Source: a virus. Taken from it: a stretch of DNA of 64,000 nt. The translations under genes were made by a program, and so were the position numbers. Below are positions 1-7,035 of this stretch, in pieces (within the stretch, counting starts at the first letter, position 1; every line of letters starts with the position of its first letter). Under the pieces are notes generated by a model, which saw only the letters and a program-made list of their open reading frames with translations, was not told where the DNA came from and made no database searches. The stretch lies in IMG/VR virus record IMGVR_UViG_3300046459_000427, positions 1 to 64,000 of that record; one strand, given 5' to 3'.

Positions 1-83
1 GGCGCGGTATGAAGAAGCGGCGTATGGGGGCGCAGGTTCACCGCGTGAACGAAGAAGGGCCCCACCCCATGTGTATTCGGCAT
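1..83 (-). CDS. Partial hypothetical protein cut by the left edge
   Basis: An open frame starts with ATG at 83 and runs off the window (MPNTHGVGPFF..., 27 codons visible). It is short and not recognised. It carries the in-frame CTT CAT ACC (L-H-T) tag at 6-14, as many real genes of this phage do, which is the main reason for listing it. A possible GGAG lies about 15 bases upstream of the ATG, a poor spacing, so the start is uncertain. Confidence 0.35.
   Translation of the reverse strand, partial: MPNTHGVGPFFVHAVNLRPHTPLLHTA
6..14 (-). repeat. LHT tag, copy 1 (exact CTTCATACC)
   Basis: Exact 9-mer on the minus strand, read in frame as Leu-His-Thr in the partial ORF at the left edge. Confidence 0.8.
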
Positions 84-122
84 GGGATGGAGCCTATTCT
101 CCGGGCGGCCGGAAATGGTAAA

Positions 123-590
123 TCAGTCGACGCCGGTCGGGGAATCGAGGTCATGCTCGGGCGCGTAGGGGAAGTTGTTCAACACGCGGTTGATCCCTCG
201 GCCCGGGGACTTCCAGCGTTTCATGTTCCGCCAGACATTCGGTGGGACGTTGTAGTAGCCGTAGACCTGGCCATTTCGGAACCGTACCCGTAGCGTCTGA
301 GCATCCCTGTCATATCCTGCGGCAAGGGTCCTCGGACGCGGCGGATTGATGGAGGGGGTCGGCTGGTAGGGGAGGAGATCGAAATCGTCTCCGTCCTTGG
401 CCAACTGAATGGCGTCGGAGGTCTCCTGGCTAAGCACCCGGCGGGATCCTGCTCGGGCGGAGGGGTTGGTGTTGCTGGAGGGTATTTCGACGGCGGGCGC
501 TGGTGGGGTCAGATCCCCGAAGTCGAAGGACAACTGCTCGTAGGCATTGTTACGACTTCTCCCCCCGCCTCGGGGCTTTCTGGGTGCCAC
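123..590 (-). CDS. KTSC-domain protein
   Basis: 155 aa. The C-terminal half (from about residue 92: AAGYD...LRVRFRNGQVYGYYNVPPNVW) matches the short KTSC domain, a beta-rich module with a Y-x-Y..VP..V pattern found in phage proteins and in some lysyl-tRNA synthetases; its function is not established. The N-terminal half is polar and low in complexity. The GTG start at 590 has AAGGAGACACA in front. A terminator lies just upstream at 603-643, so the gene is probably transcribed separately from the one to its right. Confidence 0.7.
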   Translation of the reverse strand: MAPRKPRGGGRSRNNAYEQLSFDFGDLTPPAPAVEIPSSNTNPSARAGSRRVLSQETSDAIQLAKDGDDFDLLPYQPTPSINPPRPRTLAAGYDRDAQTLRVRFRNGQVYGYYNVPPNVWRNMKRWKSPGRGINRVLNNFPYAPEHDLDSPTGVD

Positions 591-602
591 TGTGTCTCCT
601 TA

Positions 603-643
603 CAAAAACAGCCCCTGCCCCGGTGACGGGAAGCAGGGGCTGT
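603..643 (-). terminator. Rho-independent terminator
   Basis: Inverted repeat ACAGCCCCTGC / GCAGGGGCTGT (608-618 and 633-643), followed on the minus strand by TTTTTG. It ends the transcript of the gene at 656-1054. Confidence 0.85.
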
Positions 644-655
644 CGGGTCCGGGGA

Positions 656-1054
656 TCAGGCCGGAACGTTGTCGACCGTGGAGGCCGTCGCCGGGGCCTT
701 GTCACCCGCGCCGGGGGCCGTGGAGGCCGCAGCGTTGATGGTGCCCTCGTAGACGGAGGTACCGGCGAGACGGTCGTCGGCCTCGGGGCCGCCGGGGTGC
801 TTGGCCGCCTCGTCGTCGGTCAGGACGATGAGACCGGCGTTCGCGGTCGCCGGGTCGATGCCAGCCGCGACCTGGAGGGCCGGGACGGGCAACTGCTTGG
901 CGACGAAGACCTGGCCGGGGACCGGGTCGGTGTTCTCGAACTTGGCGCCGCTCTGGACGGTCCAGCCGAGGTTGGGGGCGTCCCAGTCGGACGAACGGCC
1001 GGGGACGGGAGCGGGGACGGTGACCTGCTCGGCAGCGCTCTTGGATGCAGCCAC
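656..1054 (-). CDS. Hypothetical Ala/Pro-rich protein
   Basis: 132 aa, rich in Ala, Pro and Thr, with no Cys or membrane segment. The middle (GQVFVAKQLPVPALQ...GLIVLTDDEAAKHP) looks folded and the C-terminus looks disord­ered. GTG start at 1054 after AGAGGAAGAAAC. It is the last gene before a strong terminator. A small structural or decoration protein is possible, but nothing in the sequence proves it. Confidence 0.6.
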   Translation of the reverse strand: MAASKSAAEQVTVPAPVPGRSSDWDAPNLGWTVQSGAKFENTDPVPGQVFVAKQLPVPALQVAAGIDPATANAGLIVLTDDEAAKHPGGPEADDRLAGTSVYEGTINAAASTAPGAGDKAPATASTVDNVPA

Positions 1055-1085
1055 GTTTCTTCCTCTTTCGTACAGGGGTTAAGGG

Positions 1086-1217
1086 TTACCGGTTTTGCTG
1101 GACGGTCCAGCCCGGTTCCTTCACCGGACCCTCTTCGTCCTCTTCTCGATTATGAGGGCAATCAGGGCCGGAATAGACATGCTGACCCTCATGGAAGATG
1201 CAGCTCGTTACATACAT
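1086..1217 (-). CDS. Small acidic Cys/His protein
   Basis: 43 aa (MYVTSCIFHEG...CPHNREEDEE...), translated directly from the minus strand. GGAGCACACCC precedes the ATG, a good ribosome site. Two Cys and two or three His residues could bind a metal, but no family is recognised. It lies between the genes at 1228 and 1054 in the same direction. Confidence 0.6.
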   Translation of the reverse strand: MYVTSCIFHEGQHVYSGPDCPHNREEDEEGPVKEPGWTVQQNR

Positions 1218-1227
1218 GGGTGTGCTC

Positions 1228-1416
1228 CTACAGGGAACTGCCTGCCTCGGTAAATGAGCCTACCGGCATTCCTCCGGGACTTTCCCATGGCTGGCCTCCG
1301 GCGAATTGATCGGCGGATAGCAGGGCACTGCGGAGAGGGGATCCTCCGACGGTGAAGGCGTAGCCCCCTGCGTACGCGTCTCCGGTGGCGGGGATGGGCT
1401 CAGGCGTCTTGGGCAT
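1228..1416 (-). CDS. Small hypothetical protein
   Basis: 62 aa, rich in Gly and Pro, no recognisable domain. ATG start with GGGAGGAACCCG upstream. It overlaps the end of the gene at 1400-1606 by 17 bases, implying translational coupling. Confidence 0.55.
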   Translation of the reverse strand: MPKTPEPIPATGDAYAGGYAFTVGGSPLRSALLSADQFAGGQPWESPGGMPVGSFTEAGSSL

Positions 1417-1606
1417 CGGGTTCCTCCCGGGCGGCGTCGAAGCCGGAGCGCAGGCGGGCCATCTTGCCCTTGTAGGTGCGCAGGCGGGACATGTGCTCGC
1501 AGGCCGACTCCACGATGGCGCCTACCTCTTCGAGGCAGCGGTCCACCAGGTCTTCGATGTCGGCGATGTCGTCGCGTGTCTCGCGGGTCTGGGGAAGCAG
1601 TGGCAT
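1400..1606 (-). CDS. Small helical hypothetical protein
   Basis: 68 aa, predicted almost wholly alpha-helical (charged heptad-like runs: DDIADIEDLVDRCLEEVGAIV). The ATG shares its A with the TGA of the upstream gene (TGATG), so the two are coupled. Function unknown; the neighbour is a single-span membrane protein, so a membrane-associated role is possible. Confidence 0.6.
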   Translation of the reverse strand: MPLLPQTRETRDDIADIEDLVDRCLEEVGAIVESACEHMSRLRTYKGKMARLRSGFDAAREEPDAQDA

Positions 1607-1947
1607 CAGGGACTCCTCCTCCGGCGAGGCCGGGGGGTGGCGTCGCTCTGGAACAGGTCCAGGACGTCTTCGAGGACGTCCGTAACGGTTGCCTGTGCGG
1701 CGACGCTGTCCCTGGTGGCCTGCACCAGGTCTCGGGCGGTGGTCACCATCTGCTCGGCGAGGGGGACGACCTTTTCGGTCAGTGCCCGCAGGCGCCTGTT
1801 TTCTTCCACCTCACGGCGGTAGGCCTTACCCGAGACAACTACTTCGGTGACGAATACCGCGAAGATGAAAGCCGCGATCGGTCCGAGCACGAGCGGGTTG
1901 TCGACGGACAGCCCTCCGCTATCGGCCGATGCCAGAAAATCAAACAT
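1606..1947 (-). CDS. Single-span membrane protein with coiled coil
   Basis: 113 aa. One membrane segment lies at about residues 20-40 (NPLVLGPIAAFIFAVFVTEVVV), followed by a helical, probably coiled-coil region to about 100 and a basic tail (PRPRRRRSP). The topology resembles small phage membrane proteins, but it is too uncertain to call a holin. Its start codon lies inside one arm of the long inverted repeat at 1943-2003, and no clear ribosome site is visible outside that hairpin, so expression may depend on the structure. Confidence 0.6.
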   Translation of the reverse strand: MFDFLASADSGGLSVDNPLVLGPIAAFIFAVFVTEVVVSGKAYRREVEENRRLRALTEKVVPLAEQMVTTARDLVQATRDSVAAQATVTDVLEDVLDLFQSDATPRPRRRRSP

Positions 1948-2003
1948 CCCGGGTACCGCCCGTCGCTGTATTGTGCTTGCGACTTAATGGTACCCGGGAT
2001 GTT
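1943..2003. repeat. Long inverted repeat covering a start codon
   Basis: Perfect 15-bp arms AACATCCCGGGTACC (1943-1957) and its complement (1989-2003), with an inner GTCGC/GCGAC pair. In mRNA this folds into a hairpin whose 3' arm contains the ATG of the gene at 1606-1947, while the 5' arm begins 11 bases after the stop of the HicA-like gene. It could act as terminator and translational lock together. Confidence 0.8.
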
Positions 2004-2013
2004 CTATTCGGTT

Positions 2014-2259
2014 TTAGTTGATATGAAGTCCGGACTTCTTGAGCTGATTTTTGGCCTTGACCCATCCGGGTCCGGCGCCGGTCAGTCCGCTAATGCAGAC
2101 CACCTTTCCGTCGGGGTCGACCCATCTGATGTGGTTTCCACCAGTTACTGTCACCTCCCAGTCTTCCTTGCGGGCCTTCCTGGCCGCCTTTTCGATTTCC
2201 TTGTCGGCTCCGAGTCGGTCAGAGCCGGTCTTGGCTACTGGCGCTCCCCTGCGGGCCAT
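2014..2259 (-). CDS. HicA-like mRNA interferase fold protein
   Basis: 81 aa. The core (EIEKAARKARKEDWEVTVTGGNHIRW...VVCISG) fits the small dsRBD-like HicA/YcfA fold; the key histidine of the G-(S/N)-H motif is present (GGNHIRW, about residue 43). No HicB antitoxin is seen next to it: the downstream gene is a membrane protein. ATG with GAGGAGTACCTG upstream, driven by the promoter at 2308-2337. The extreme C-terminus (SGLHIN) holds an LHT-tag variant. Confidence 0.65.
   Translation of the reverse strand: MARRGAPVAKTGSDRLGADKEIEKAARKARKEDWEVTVTGGNHIRWVDPDGKVVCISGLTGAGPGWVKAKNQLKKSGLHIN
2020..2028 (-). repeat. LHT tag, copy 2 (variant CTTCATATC)
   Basis: One base differs from the consensus; reads Leu-His-Ile in frame at the C-terminus of the HicA-like protein. 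Confidence 0.65.
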
Positions 2260-2307
2260 CAGGTACTCCTCGGTGTTCTGTTAGGTCGTGCGTTTGTCTG
2301 CGCCTCC

Positions 2308-2337
2308 AGCATAGGGTGACGGGTTATCAGTTCGCAA
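2308..2337 (-). promoter_or_regulatory. Sigma-70-type promoter for the HicA-like gene
   Basis: TTGCGA, 18-bp spacer, TATGCT on the minus strand, about 50 bases before the ATG. The spacer holds TGATAACCC, similar to bases in the promoter at 9076-9105. Confidence 0.6.
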
Positions 2338-2360
2338 GCGATTGAGTGAATCCGCTTGAC

Positions 2361-2374
2361 GTGACCTAGGCCAC
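2361..2374. promoter_or_regulatory. Crp-like palindrome
   Basis: GTGACCTAGGCCAC fits the GTG-N6-GNCAC form I recall for Streptomyces Crp sites. It lies upstream of the promoter at 2308-2337. Confidence 0.35.
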
Positions 2375-2470
2375 AAACGGCTTGGTTACCCTTGACTCAC
2401 CTAGGTGTAGCACTCAGCTAACTGGGGGGGGGTGCTCCCCGTCTGACATCCGGCCGCCATGGCAGCGCGA

Positions 2471-2501
2471 AGCCCCGACTGCCAGTGTCGCAGCCGGGGC
2501 T
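2471..2501 (-). terminator. Terminator-like hairpin
   Basis: AGCCCCG / CGGGGCT stem downstream of the gene at 2559-3701, followed on the minus strand by TCGCG; the U-tract is weak. Confidence 0.55.
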
Positions 2502-2558
2502 AGGTACCGCGAGGATCAGGCCTTGGCCCGACGGGGTCGGCTCATGTTGCTCTCCTGC

Positions 2559-3701
2559 CTACTTGCCAACGGTCTTCCTGCGGCGCAGCGGGTCCTTGCG
2601 CTGGGCATCGACGGGGACGATCTGTGTGGGGGCGTCCTGGCCTTCCGGCAGGTCCTCCAGCTTCGTCCAGTACGGCTCGACCCAGACGGTGGTGGTCTGT
2701 GTGCGCTGGCCGGACTTGCCGGGCCCGACCCAGACGGTCCTGAAGTGCCCGGCGCGGTGCTGCGGGCCGTACTCGACGCCGGAGGGGATGGAGATCCCGG
2801 AGCGGTCGGCGGATGCGGCGCGCTGGCGGGCGGTGTGGAGCTGGGGGCCGACGTACCAGCCGACGCGGACCCAGAAGGGGTCGCGCTCTCTGGGCTTGCG
2901 GTTCTTGCCGGTCTTCTTCTTGCGCTGCGCCGTGGTCCACTCCGGGGGGTTTTTGATGTCCCGGTTGTCGGTGCAGAGGTAGGTGAGGACGGCGAAGGCC
3001 TTCTGGAGGATGGGGCGGAAGGTCTTGACGGCGTCGCTGCGGTCCTTGCCGTCGGCGCTTCCGCCCTGCCACTCCTCGGCGAAGTGGATGGCCTCGTCGG
3101 CGGTGAAGGTCTTCTTGTCCATGGGCAGCGGGATGAGGTCCCGGAACTCTCCGGGGACGATCTCGCCGGTCTCCTCGTCGACCACGTCGTAGCAGAAGAG
3201 GATCGCCATGCCGTCGCGGTCGGGGTCGTTGGAGCTGCACAGGCCCTTGCCGGAGATGCCGACGATGAAGAAGCACCGAACGTATCCCTCGGCGAAGCCT
3301 CCCCGGCCCTTTCCGACGGGCCAGGGGTCGGGGATGACGACCATGGGGTTGATGTGGGGCAGCTTGTTGAACAGGTCGCCGGGGACCTTGCTCATCTTGG
3401 AGCGGTAGAGGGCGTCGGCCAGCTCGTGGTGGAGGTCGTAGACGACCCGGCCGTTGCGCTTCCACAGCTCGCTCACGGCGATCTCGCCCATGAGGTCGCC
3501 GGTCCGCTCCAGGGTGGCCGCGTCGAACTGCTGGCGGTCCTGGAGGTCCCAGCCGGGGGCGATCCCCCGCGTCATCGAGTCGATCCCCCGCGCGATCTTC
3601 GGGATGCTCCGCAGCTCCTGCGAGGCCTCGGTGAGCTTGTCCACGTGCGCCATGGCCGCCCTGTGCGCCTCGGCTGCACGGTTGGTCCTGTCCTGTGCCA
3701 T
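2559..3701 (-). CDS. Hypothetical 380-aa protein
   Basis: Starts at ATG 3701 behind AGGGAGGGACCG. The fold is not recognised. The N-terminus is helical (DRTNRAAEAHRAAMAHVDKL); the middle has conserved-looking hydrophobic strands (GYVRCFFIVGISGKG, AILFCYDVVD) and the C-terminal third is basic (RKKKTGKNRKPRERD) with many aromatics (FWVRVGWYVG). An L-H-T at about residue 279 uses codons CTC CAC ACC and is not the DNA tag. It has its own promoter (3737-3765) and terminator, so it is monocistronic. Confidence 0.75.
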   Translation of the reverse strand: MAQDRTNRAAEAHRAAMAHVDKLTEASQELRSIPKIARGIDSMTRGIAPGWDLQDRQQFDAATLERTGDLMGEIAVSELWKRNGRVVYDLHHELADALYRSKMSKVPGDLFNKLPHINPMVVIPDPWPVGKGRGGFAEGYVRCFFIVGISGKGLCSSNDPDRDGMAILFCYDVVDEETGEIVPGEFRDLIPLPMDKKTFTADEAIHFAEEWQGGSADGKDRSDAVKTFRPILQKAFAVLTYLCTDNRDIKNPPEWTTAQRKKKTGKNRKPRERDPFWVRVGWYVGPQLHTARQRAASADRSGISIPSGVEYGPQHRAGHFRTVWVGPGKSGQRTQTTTVWVEPYWTKLEDLPEGQDAPTQIVPVDAQRKDPLRRRKTVGK

Positions 3702-3736
3702 CGGTCCCTCCCTGACGTGCAAATCCTACGGGCAAG

Positions 3737-3765
3737 AACCTACCCATCCCCTGAAGCGTTGTCAA
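3737..3765 (-). promoter_or_regulatory. Strong sigma-70-type promoter
   Basis: TTGACA, 17-bp spacer, TAGGTT on the minus strand, upstream of the gene starting at 3701. Confidence 0.8.
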
Positions 3766-3807
3766 GCGATCTCATCGGATTACTTGACGATTGAATCCGG
3801 GCAGCAC

Positions 3808-3852
3808 GAAGCCCCGGCCACTGCCACGGGGGGAGCAGTACGCCGGGGCTTC
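3808..3852. terminator. Terminator hairpin between units
   Basis: Perfect 11-bp arms GAAGCCCCGGC / GCCGGGGCTTC. It lies downstream of the leftward operon ending at 3897. Confidence 0.7.
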
Positions 3853-3896
3853 CTTCCGTACCGGTCAGCGCCACGGAGAGCCGACCGATGCGGGAC

Positions 3897-4190
3897 CTAG
3901 ACCCGCTCTGCTGGCTCGGCCCGTCCAGGGCTCGGCACCAGCGGCGCGGGAGGTTCGGGCGGGCCGTCCTCGTGACGTACGACCCGGTAGTAGTTCGTGG
4001 TGGTCAGCCGGAAACCGAAGTGAGACTTCCGGCCCGCGTGCTTGAGGGCCCACGTCTGGCACTCATCGAACGGGAGGCATCCGGAGGATTCGCTGCACGT
4101 CGTGCACTCCATCTCCTCCATGTCGCGCTCAGCCTGGGGCTCCAGGCCGATCGAGTGGTTGACGAAGCGGGAAACGGATTTCACCACCAC
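3897..4190 (-). CDS. DUF7848-type small protein
   Basis: 97 aa. The core (MEEMECTTCSESSGC...CQTWALKHAGRKSHFGFRLTTTNYYRV) matches small Streptomyces chromosomal proteins that sit beside XRE/DUF397 pairs: a CxxC plus two more Cys suggest a zinc site. GTG start, overlapping the end of the gene at 4181. It is the last gene of a three-gene leftward operon that diverges from the XRE gene. Function unknown; the cluster looks acquired from a host chromosome. Confidence 0.7.
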   Translation of the reverse strand: MVVKSVSRFVNHSIGLEPQAERDMEEMECTTCSESSGCLPFDECQTWALKHAGRKSHFGFRLTTTNYYRVVRHEDGPPEPPAPLVPSPGRAEPAERV

Positions 4191-4420
4191 AGTGCACCTC
4201 TGCTCTTCGCGTTGGCCTCCGCCACCGCAGGACTCAGCGTCTCAGCCGTGGTCGGCTCACGCAGGTCGGCCTTCGAGACCCACCACTCCACACCGCCGGA
4301 CGTCTTACGCAGGACGCACTGCGTTTCGCCGATCTCCATGACCTCGCCCACGCATTCCCTGGTCTCGTCATACGCCAGTGTGTTCAGCTCGGGCTCGTAC
4401 CACTGCTCAGGCACTGACAT
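4181..4420 (-). CDS. Small hypothetical protein of the whiJ-like cassette
   Basis: 79 aa, mixed alpha/beta (ECVGEVMEIGETQCVLRKTSGGVEWWVSK). It overlaps both neighbours (4190 and 4407), so all three are probably translated together. Similar genes accompany DUF7848 and XRE/DUF397 genes in Streptomyces chromosomes (family knowledge); no biochemical role is known to me. Confidence 0.65.
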   Translation of the reverse strand: MSVPEQWYEPELNTLAYDETRECVGEVMEIGETQCVLRKTSGGVEWWVSKADLREPTTAETLSPAVAEANAKSRGALWW

Positions 4421-4685
4421 TCACCTCCCTCTCGGACGCCGCGACCTTCTCGCGCAGCTCCACCAGCTCGGTCAGGCGGGCCGCCAGATCCTGGGCAACG
4501 TCCGGCCGACACCGGCCGAGGTCGACCAGTGGGCTGTCTATGGCGGAGTACTCCCGGCTGAGCGAGGGGAACGTGACGCCCACTGCCGCAAGGGCTTCCT
4601 TGAGCGCCTGGACGGCGTCGTTGGCTTCCTTGCTGGACCACCTGGTGGGCGGCACTGCCCGCTTCTTCGCTCTCATCCCAGCCAT
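4407..4685 (-). CDS. Small helical protein, first gene of the leftward cassette operon
   Basis: 92 aa from ATG 4685 behind GGAGACGCAG; a longer frame reaches 4730 without a ribosome site. Basic N-terminus (MAGMRAKKRA), then helices (NDAVQALKEALAAVG, ARLTELVELREKVAASE). No family recognised. The space to 4912 holds divergent promoters and the GCAAGTGCA repeats. Confidence 0.6.
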   Translation of the reverse strand: MAGMRAKKRAVPPTRWSSKEANDAVQALKEALAAVGVTFPSLSREYSAIDSPLVDLGRCRPDVAQDLAARLTELVELREKVAASEREVNVSA

Positions 4686-4806
4686 CTGCGTCTCCTTCGC
4701 CACGCCGCAGTCGATGCCCAACGCCTGCAAACCGAACAGCAGTTGGAAAAGGCAGTGACCGTGTCACCACCCTGCGCTAGTAGCATCCTCCGCATCGGCC
4801 TGTCAC

Positions 4807-4832
4807 GCAAGTGCATGAGACCGGCAAGTGCA
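4807..4832. promoter_or_regulatory. Direct repeats, candidate operator of the XRE regulator
   Basis: GCAAGTGCA occurs twice (4807-4815 and 4824-4832), 17 bp apart, in the divergent promoter region just before the XRE gene. An autoregulatory role is inferred. Confidence 0.5.
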
Positions 4833-4911
4833 CGAGAGAGTGAAGGCTGTTCCGTGGCGAGAGGGGGTGGCAGACTGTGAGGCAGTACCCGCAACCAGGG
4901 AGGGGGGCCCG

Positions 4912-5772
4912 TTGTCCAGTCCGACCGTGCTGAAGCGACGGCTGGGTGCCGAGCTGCGCAAGATGCGCCGTGCTCGGAACCTGACCACTGCGCAGGTCGC
5001 CAAGGAATTGGGCTGGTCCGAGTCCAAGGTCAGCCGCATCGAGACGGGCAAGTCTCCGCTGTCTGACCAGGATGCCAAACTTCTGCTTGCGCAGTACGGC
5101 GTTGAGAATTCCGATGAGGTCCGGCAGTTCATCGCGTTGACTCGCAAGAGCCGACAGAACGGCTGGTGGCACTCCTTCGGCGATGCGCTGCCGGAGTGGT
5201 TCAAGCCCTACCTGGGGTTCGAGTCGGACGCTGCATCGATCTGGACGTACCAGAACGAACTGGTGCCCGGACTGCTTCAAACGCTCAGATACGCGCAGGC
5301 CGTGATCCGGTCAACGGAGCTGGACTTCTCTGCCGAAGAGGTGGAGACCCGTGCAAGTGCGCGAGTCCAGCGGCAGGAAATCCTGACCTCCGATGCACCC
5401 CCCAAGGTCTGGGCGGTCCTCAACGAAGCGGTGATCCGCCGGATCGTAGGCTCGCCTGGCATCATGCAGGAGCAGTTGAACGCACTGGCGGACGTAGCGG
5501 AGGCGCTTCCCAATGTCACTGTCCAGGTACTGCCGTTCGACGCCGGGGCCCACGTCTCGATGGGCTACAGCTTCTCCTATCTGTCCTTCGAGGACGTCCC
5601 CGGCTCCATCGTCTACGCGGAAGGGATCACAAGCGGCACGTACTTCGACAAGCCATCCGACCTGAGCCGTCACGAGGACATGTTCCAGCGGCTGGTAGCC
5701 GCGTCCGAGCGGCCCGAAAAGTCCATTGACCTGATCAGAAACATCGCAGAGGAATACAGCCATGCAGGGTAA
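4912..5772 (+). CDS. XRE-family regulator with DUF5753 (whiJ-like)
   Basis: 286 aa from TTG 4912 behind GGAGGGGGGCCCG. The N-terminal HTH (residues about 8-65: LGAELRKMRRARNLTTAQVAKELGWSESKVSRIETG) is followed by the DUF5753 ligand-like domain (WTYQNELVPGLLQTLRYA ... SFSYLSF...VYAEG). Such proteins pair with DUF397 partners in Streptomyces (WhiJ/BldB-type developmental switches; also called Scr1-family antitoxin-like). It is one of few rightward genes here and its DUF397 partner overlaps its 3' end. It lacks the LHT tag, consistent with recent host origin. Confidence 0.9.
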   Translation: MSSPTVLKRRLGAELRKMRRARNLTTAQVAKELGWSESKVSRIETGKSPLSDQDAKLLLAQYGVENSDEVRQFIALTRKSRQNGWWHSFGDALPEWFKPYLGFESDAASIWTYQNELVPGLLQTLRYAQAVIRSTELDFSAEEVETRASARVQRQEILTSDAPPKVWAVLNEAVIRRIVGSPGIMQEQLNALADVAEALPNVTVQVLPFDAGAHVSMGYSFSYLSFEDVPGSIVYAEGITSGTYFDKPSDLSRHEDMFQRLVAASERPEKSIDLIRNIAEEYSHAG

Positions 5773-5962
5773 CCAGGACCTCGTATTCGTCAAGAGCAGC
5801 TTCAGCAACGGCACGGCCGAGTGTGTCGAGGTCGCCGTTACGGCCGACGGCGGCCGGGCTGTCCGCGACTCCAAGAACCCCCAGGGCCCGGTGCACTTCT
5901 TCACCCCGGGTGAGTGGACCGCATTCATCAAGGGAGCGAAGGCCGGAGAGTTCGACGCCTGA
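5762..5962 (+). CDS. DUF397 small partner protein
   Basis: 66 aa, typical DUF397: VFVKSSFSNGTAECVEVA...VRDSKNPQGPVHFFTPGEWTAFI. It overlaps the XRE gene by 11 bases. In Streptomyces these small proteins act with the adjacent XRE/DUF5753 regulator; they have been named toxin-like (Scr1 family) but the mechanism is not settled. A phage-borne copy may interfere with the host developmental circuit. Confidence 0.9.
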   Translation: MQGNQDLVFVKSSFSNGTAECVEVAVTADGGRAVRDSKNPQGPVHFFTPGEWTAFIKGAKAGEFDA

Positions 5963-5980
5963 TCCGCCAGAGCACGCAGA

Positions 5981-6013
5981 AAGCCCCTGGCTCCTCATGG
6001 GAGTCGGGGGCTT
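5981..6013. terminator. Bidirectional terminator
   Basis: AAGCCCC-GGCTCC / GGGAGTC-GGGGGCTT hairpin between the convergent DUF397 gene and the leftward gene ending at 6023. Confidence 0.75.
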
Positions 6014-6022
6014 CCTCATGTC

Positions 6023-6532
6023 CTACAGCCACTCTCCGGTGATGGCGCCGTGGACGTCGGCCTCGCGGTAGGTGCCGGGCTTGAGGATCTTGCCGTCCTC
6101 GCGGCGGATCACCTGGCCGTCCGGGCCGACCTTGCTCATGTTACTTCTGTGTACTTCGGCGAATACGGACTCCAGCGGGATGTCGAGGAGTTGCGCGGTG
6201 CCGTAGACGACGTACAGGACGTCGGCGAGTTCCTTGGCCAGGGCCTCGTACCAGCGCGGTCCCTCGACGACGTGGAGGCCGGTTACGGCGCTCTCCGGGT
6301 GGGCCTCGAAGTGCTCGTCCATGATCTGGGCCTTACGGTAGTTCAGCAGGGCCTCCAGGGCCTCCTGAACCTCCTCGGTGATGAGGGTGGACCGCAGGGC
6401 GATCAGGTCGTCCCGTCCGGCGTCGTCACACTCGATGAAGGGCTTCTCCCCCACGGCGCGGTGCCACTGTCCCAGCGCCCGCATGGGGCGGTGGGTGGAG
6501 GTATGAAGCAGGGTCTTCGGGATGCTGCGCAA
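6023..6532 (-). CDS. MazG-like nucleotide pyrophosphohydrolase
   Basis: 169 aa. The all-helical NTP-PPase fold is shown by ITEEVQEALEAL (about 55-66) and the later ELADVLYVVYGTA (about 104-116), which give the E-x2-E ... E-x2-D metal-binding residues. MazG-like enzymes hydrolyse (d)NTPs or alarmones to monophosphates; phage copies are thought to shape nucleotide pools. TTG start at 6532 with AGGAGAACCC upstream. The LHT tag is at codons 9-11. Confidence 0.8.
   Translation of the reverse strand: MRSIPKTLLHTSTHRPMRALGQWHRAVGEKPFIECDDAGRDDLIALRSTLITEEVQEALEALLNYRKAQIMDEHFEAHPESAVTGLHVVEGPRWYEALAKELADVLYVVYGTAQLLDIPLESVFAEVHRSNMSKVGPDGQVIRREDGKILKPGTYREADVHGAITGEWL
6500..6508 (-). repeat. LHT tag, copy 3 (exact)
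   Basis: Codons 9-11 of the MazG-like gene, Leu-His-Thr in frame. Confidence 0.9.
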
Positions 6533-6540
6533 GGGTTCTC

Positions 6541-7035
6541 CTAGAAGGTTTCGGCGATGTCGCCGGGGTCGACGGCCAGCGGCAGGCGTCCGTCGTCGAA
6601 GAGGTGGATGCCGTTTCGGGAGTAGGCCAGGTCGCACAACTGGGCGCACTGGAGCCGGTCCTGCCGGGCGATGCGCTGGGCCACCCGGTCGCTCCAGATA
6701 CCGAAGAACCGCAGTCCGAGTGCGATGTCGTCGAGCCAGTTGTAGCCGATGCCCTTGCCGTTGTTGGCCTGGGCGAAGCCGAGTGCGGTCTCCCAGATGG
6801 CCAGCCGCGTCTCGTCGGGTATGACCTTGTCGCTGTTGTACTTCGCCTTGGGGTACATCGAGACGTGACCGAGGCGGGCGCCGCCCGGCTGGGCCTCGAC
6901 GAGGAGACCGGCCGGGCCGACGATGAAGGCGTGGTTGTAGCGGGAGAAGGTCATCAGACGGATGCCCCAGCCGATGATCCCGCCGGTCGCGGTGACCCCG
7001 ATGGATCCGATCGGGGGCATGGTTCCCTTAGCCAT
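6541..7035 (-). CDS. Permuted papain-like (YiiX/C92-type) hydrolase
   Basis: 164 aa. The order His (SRYNHAFIVG, about 34), acidic (LLVEAQPGG, about 48) and late Cys (QCAQLCDLAY, about 130) is that of the circularly permuted NlpC/P60-papain group, whose members act on amide or lipid substrates. No signal peptide is seen, so a cell-wall role is doubtful. ATG overlaps the stop of the upstream gene (GGATGGCTAA), so the two are coupled. Confidence 0.6.
   Translation of the reverse strand: MAKGTMPPIGSIGVTATGGIIGWGIRLMTFSRYNHAFIVGPAGLLVEAQPGGARLGHVSMYPKAKYNSDKVIPDETRLAIWETALGFAQANNGKGIGYNWLDDIALGLRFFGIWSDRVAQRIARQDRLQCAQLCDLAYSRNGIHLFDDGRLPLAVDPGDIAETF

Noticed and set aside
2855-2885. L-H-T in the protein at 2559-3701
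   Set aside because: It is written CTC CAC ACC, not CTT CAT ACC, so it is a chance tripeptide and not a copy of the tag. The same holds for L-H-T near residue 163 of the gene at 39720 (CTG CAC ACC).
2382-3794. Long plus-strand open frame of 470 codons
   Set aside because: It is the antisense shadow of the real leftward gene at 2559-3701: GC-rich codon bias opens frames on the other strand. The same applies to other long plus-strand frames at 7958, 12756, 27236, 39705, 53089, 54535, 57462 and 62089.
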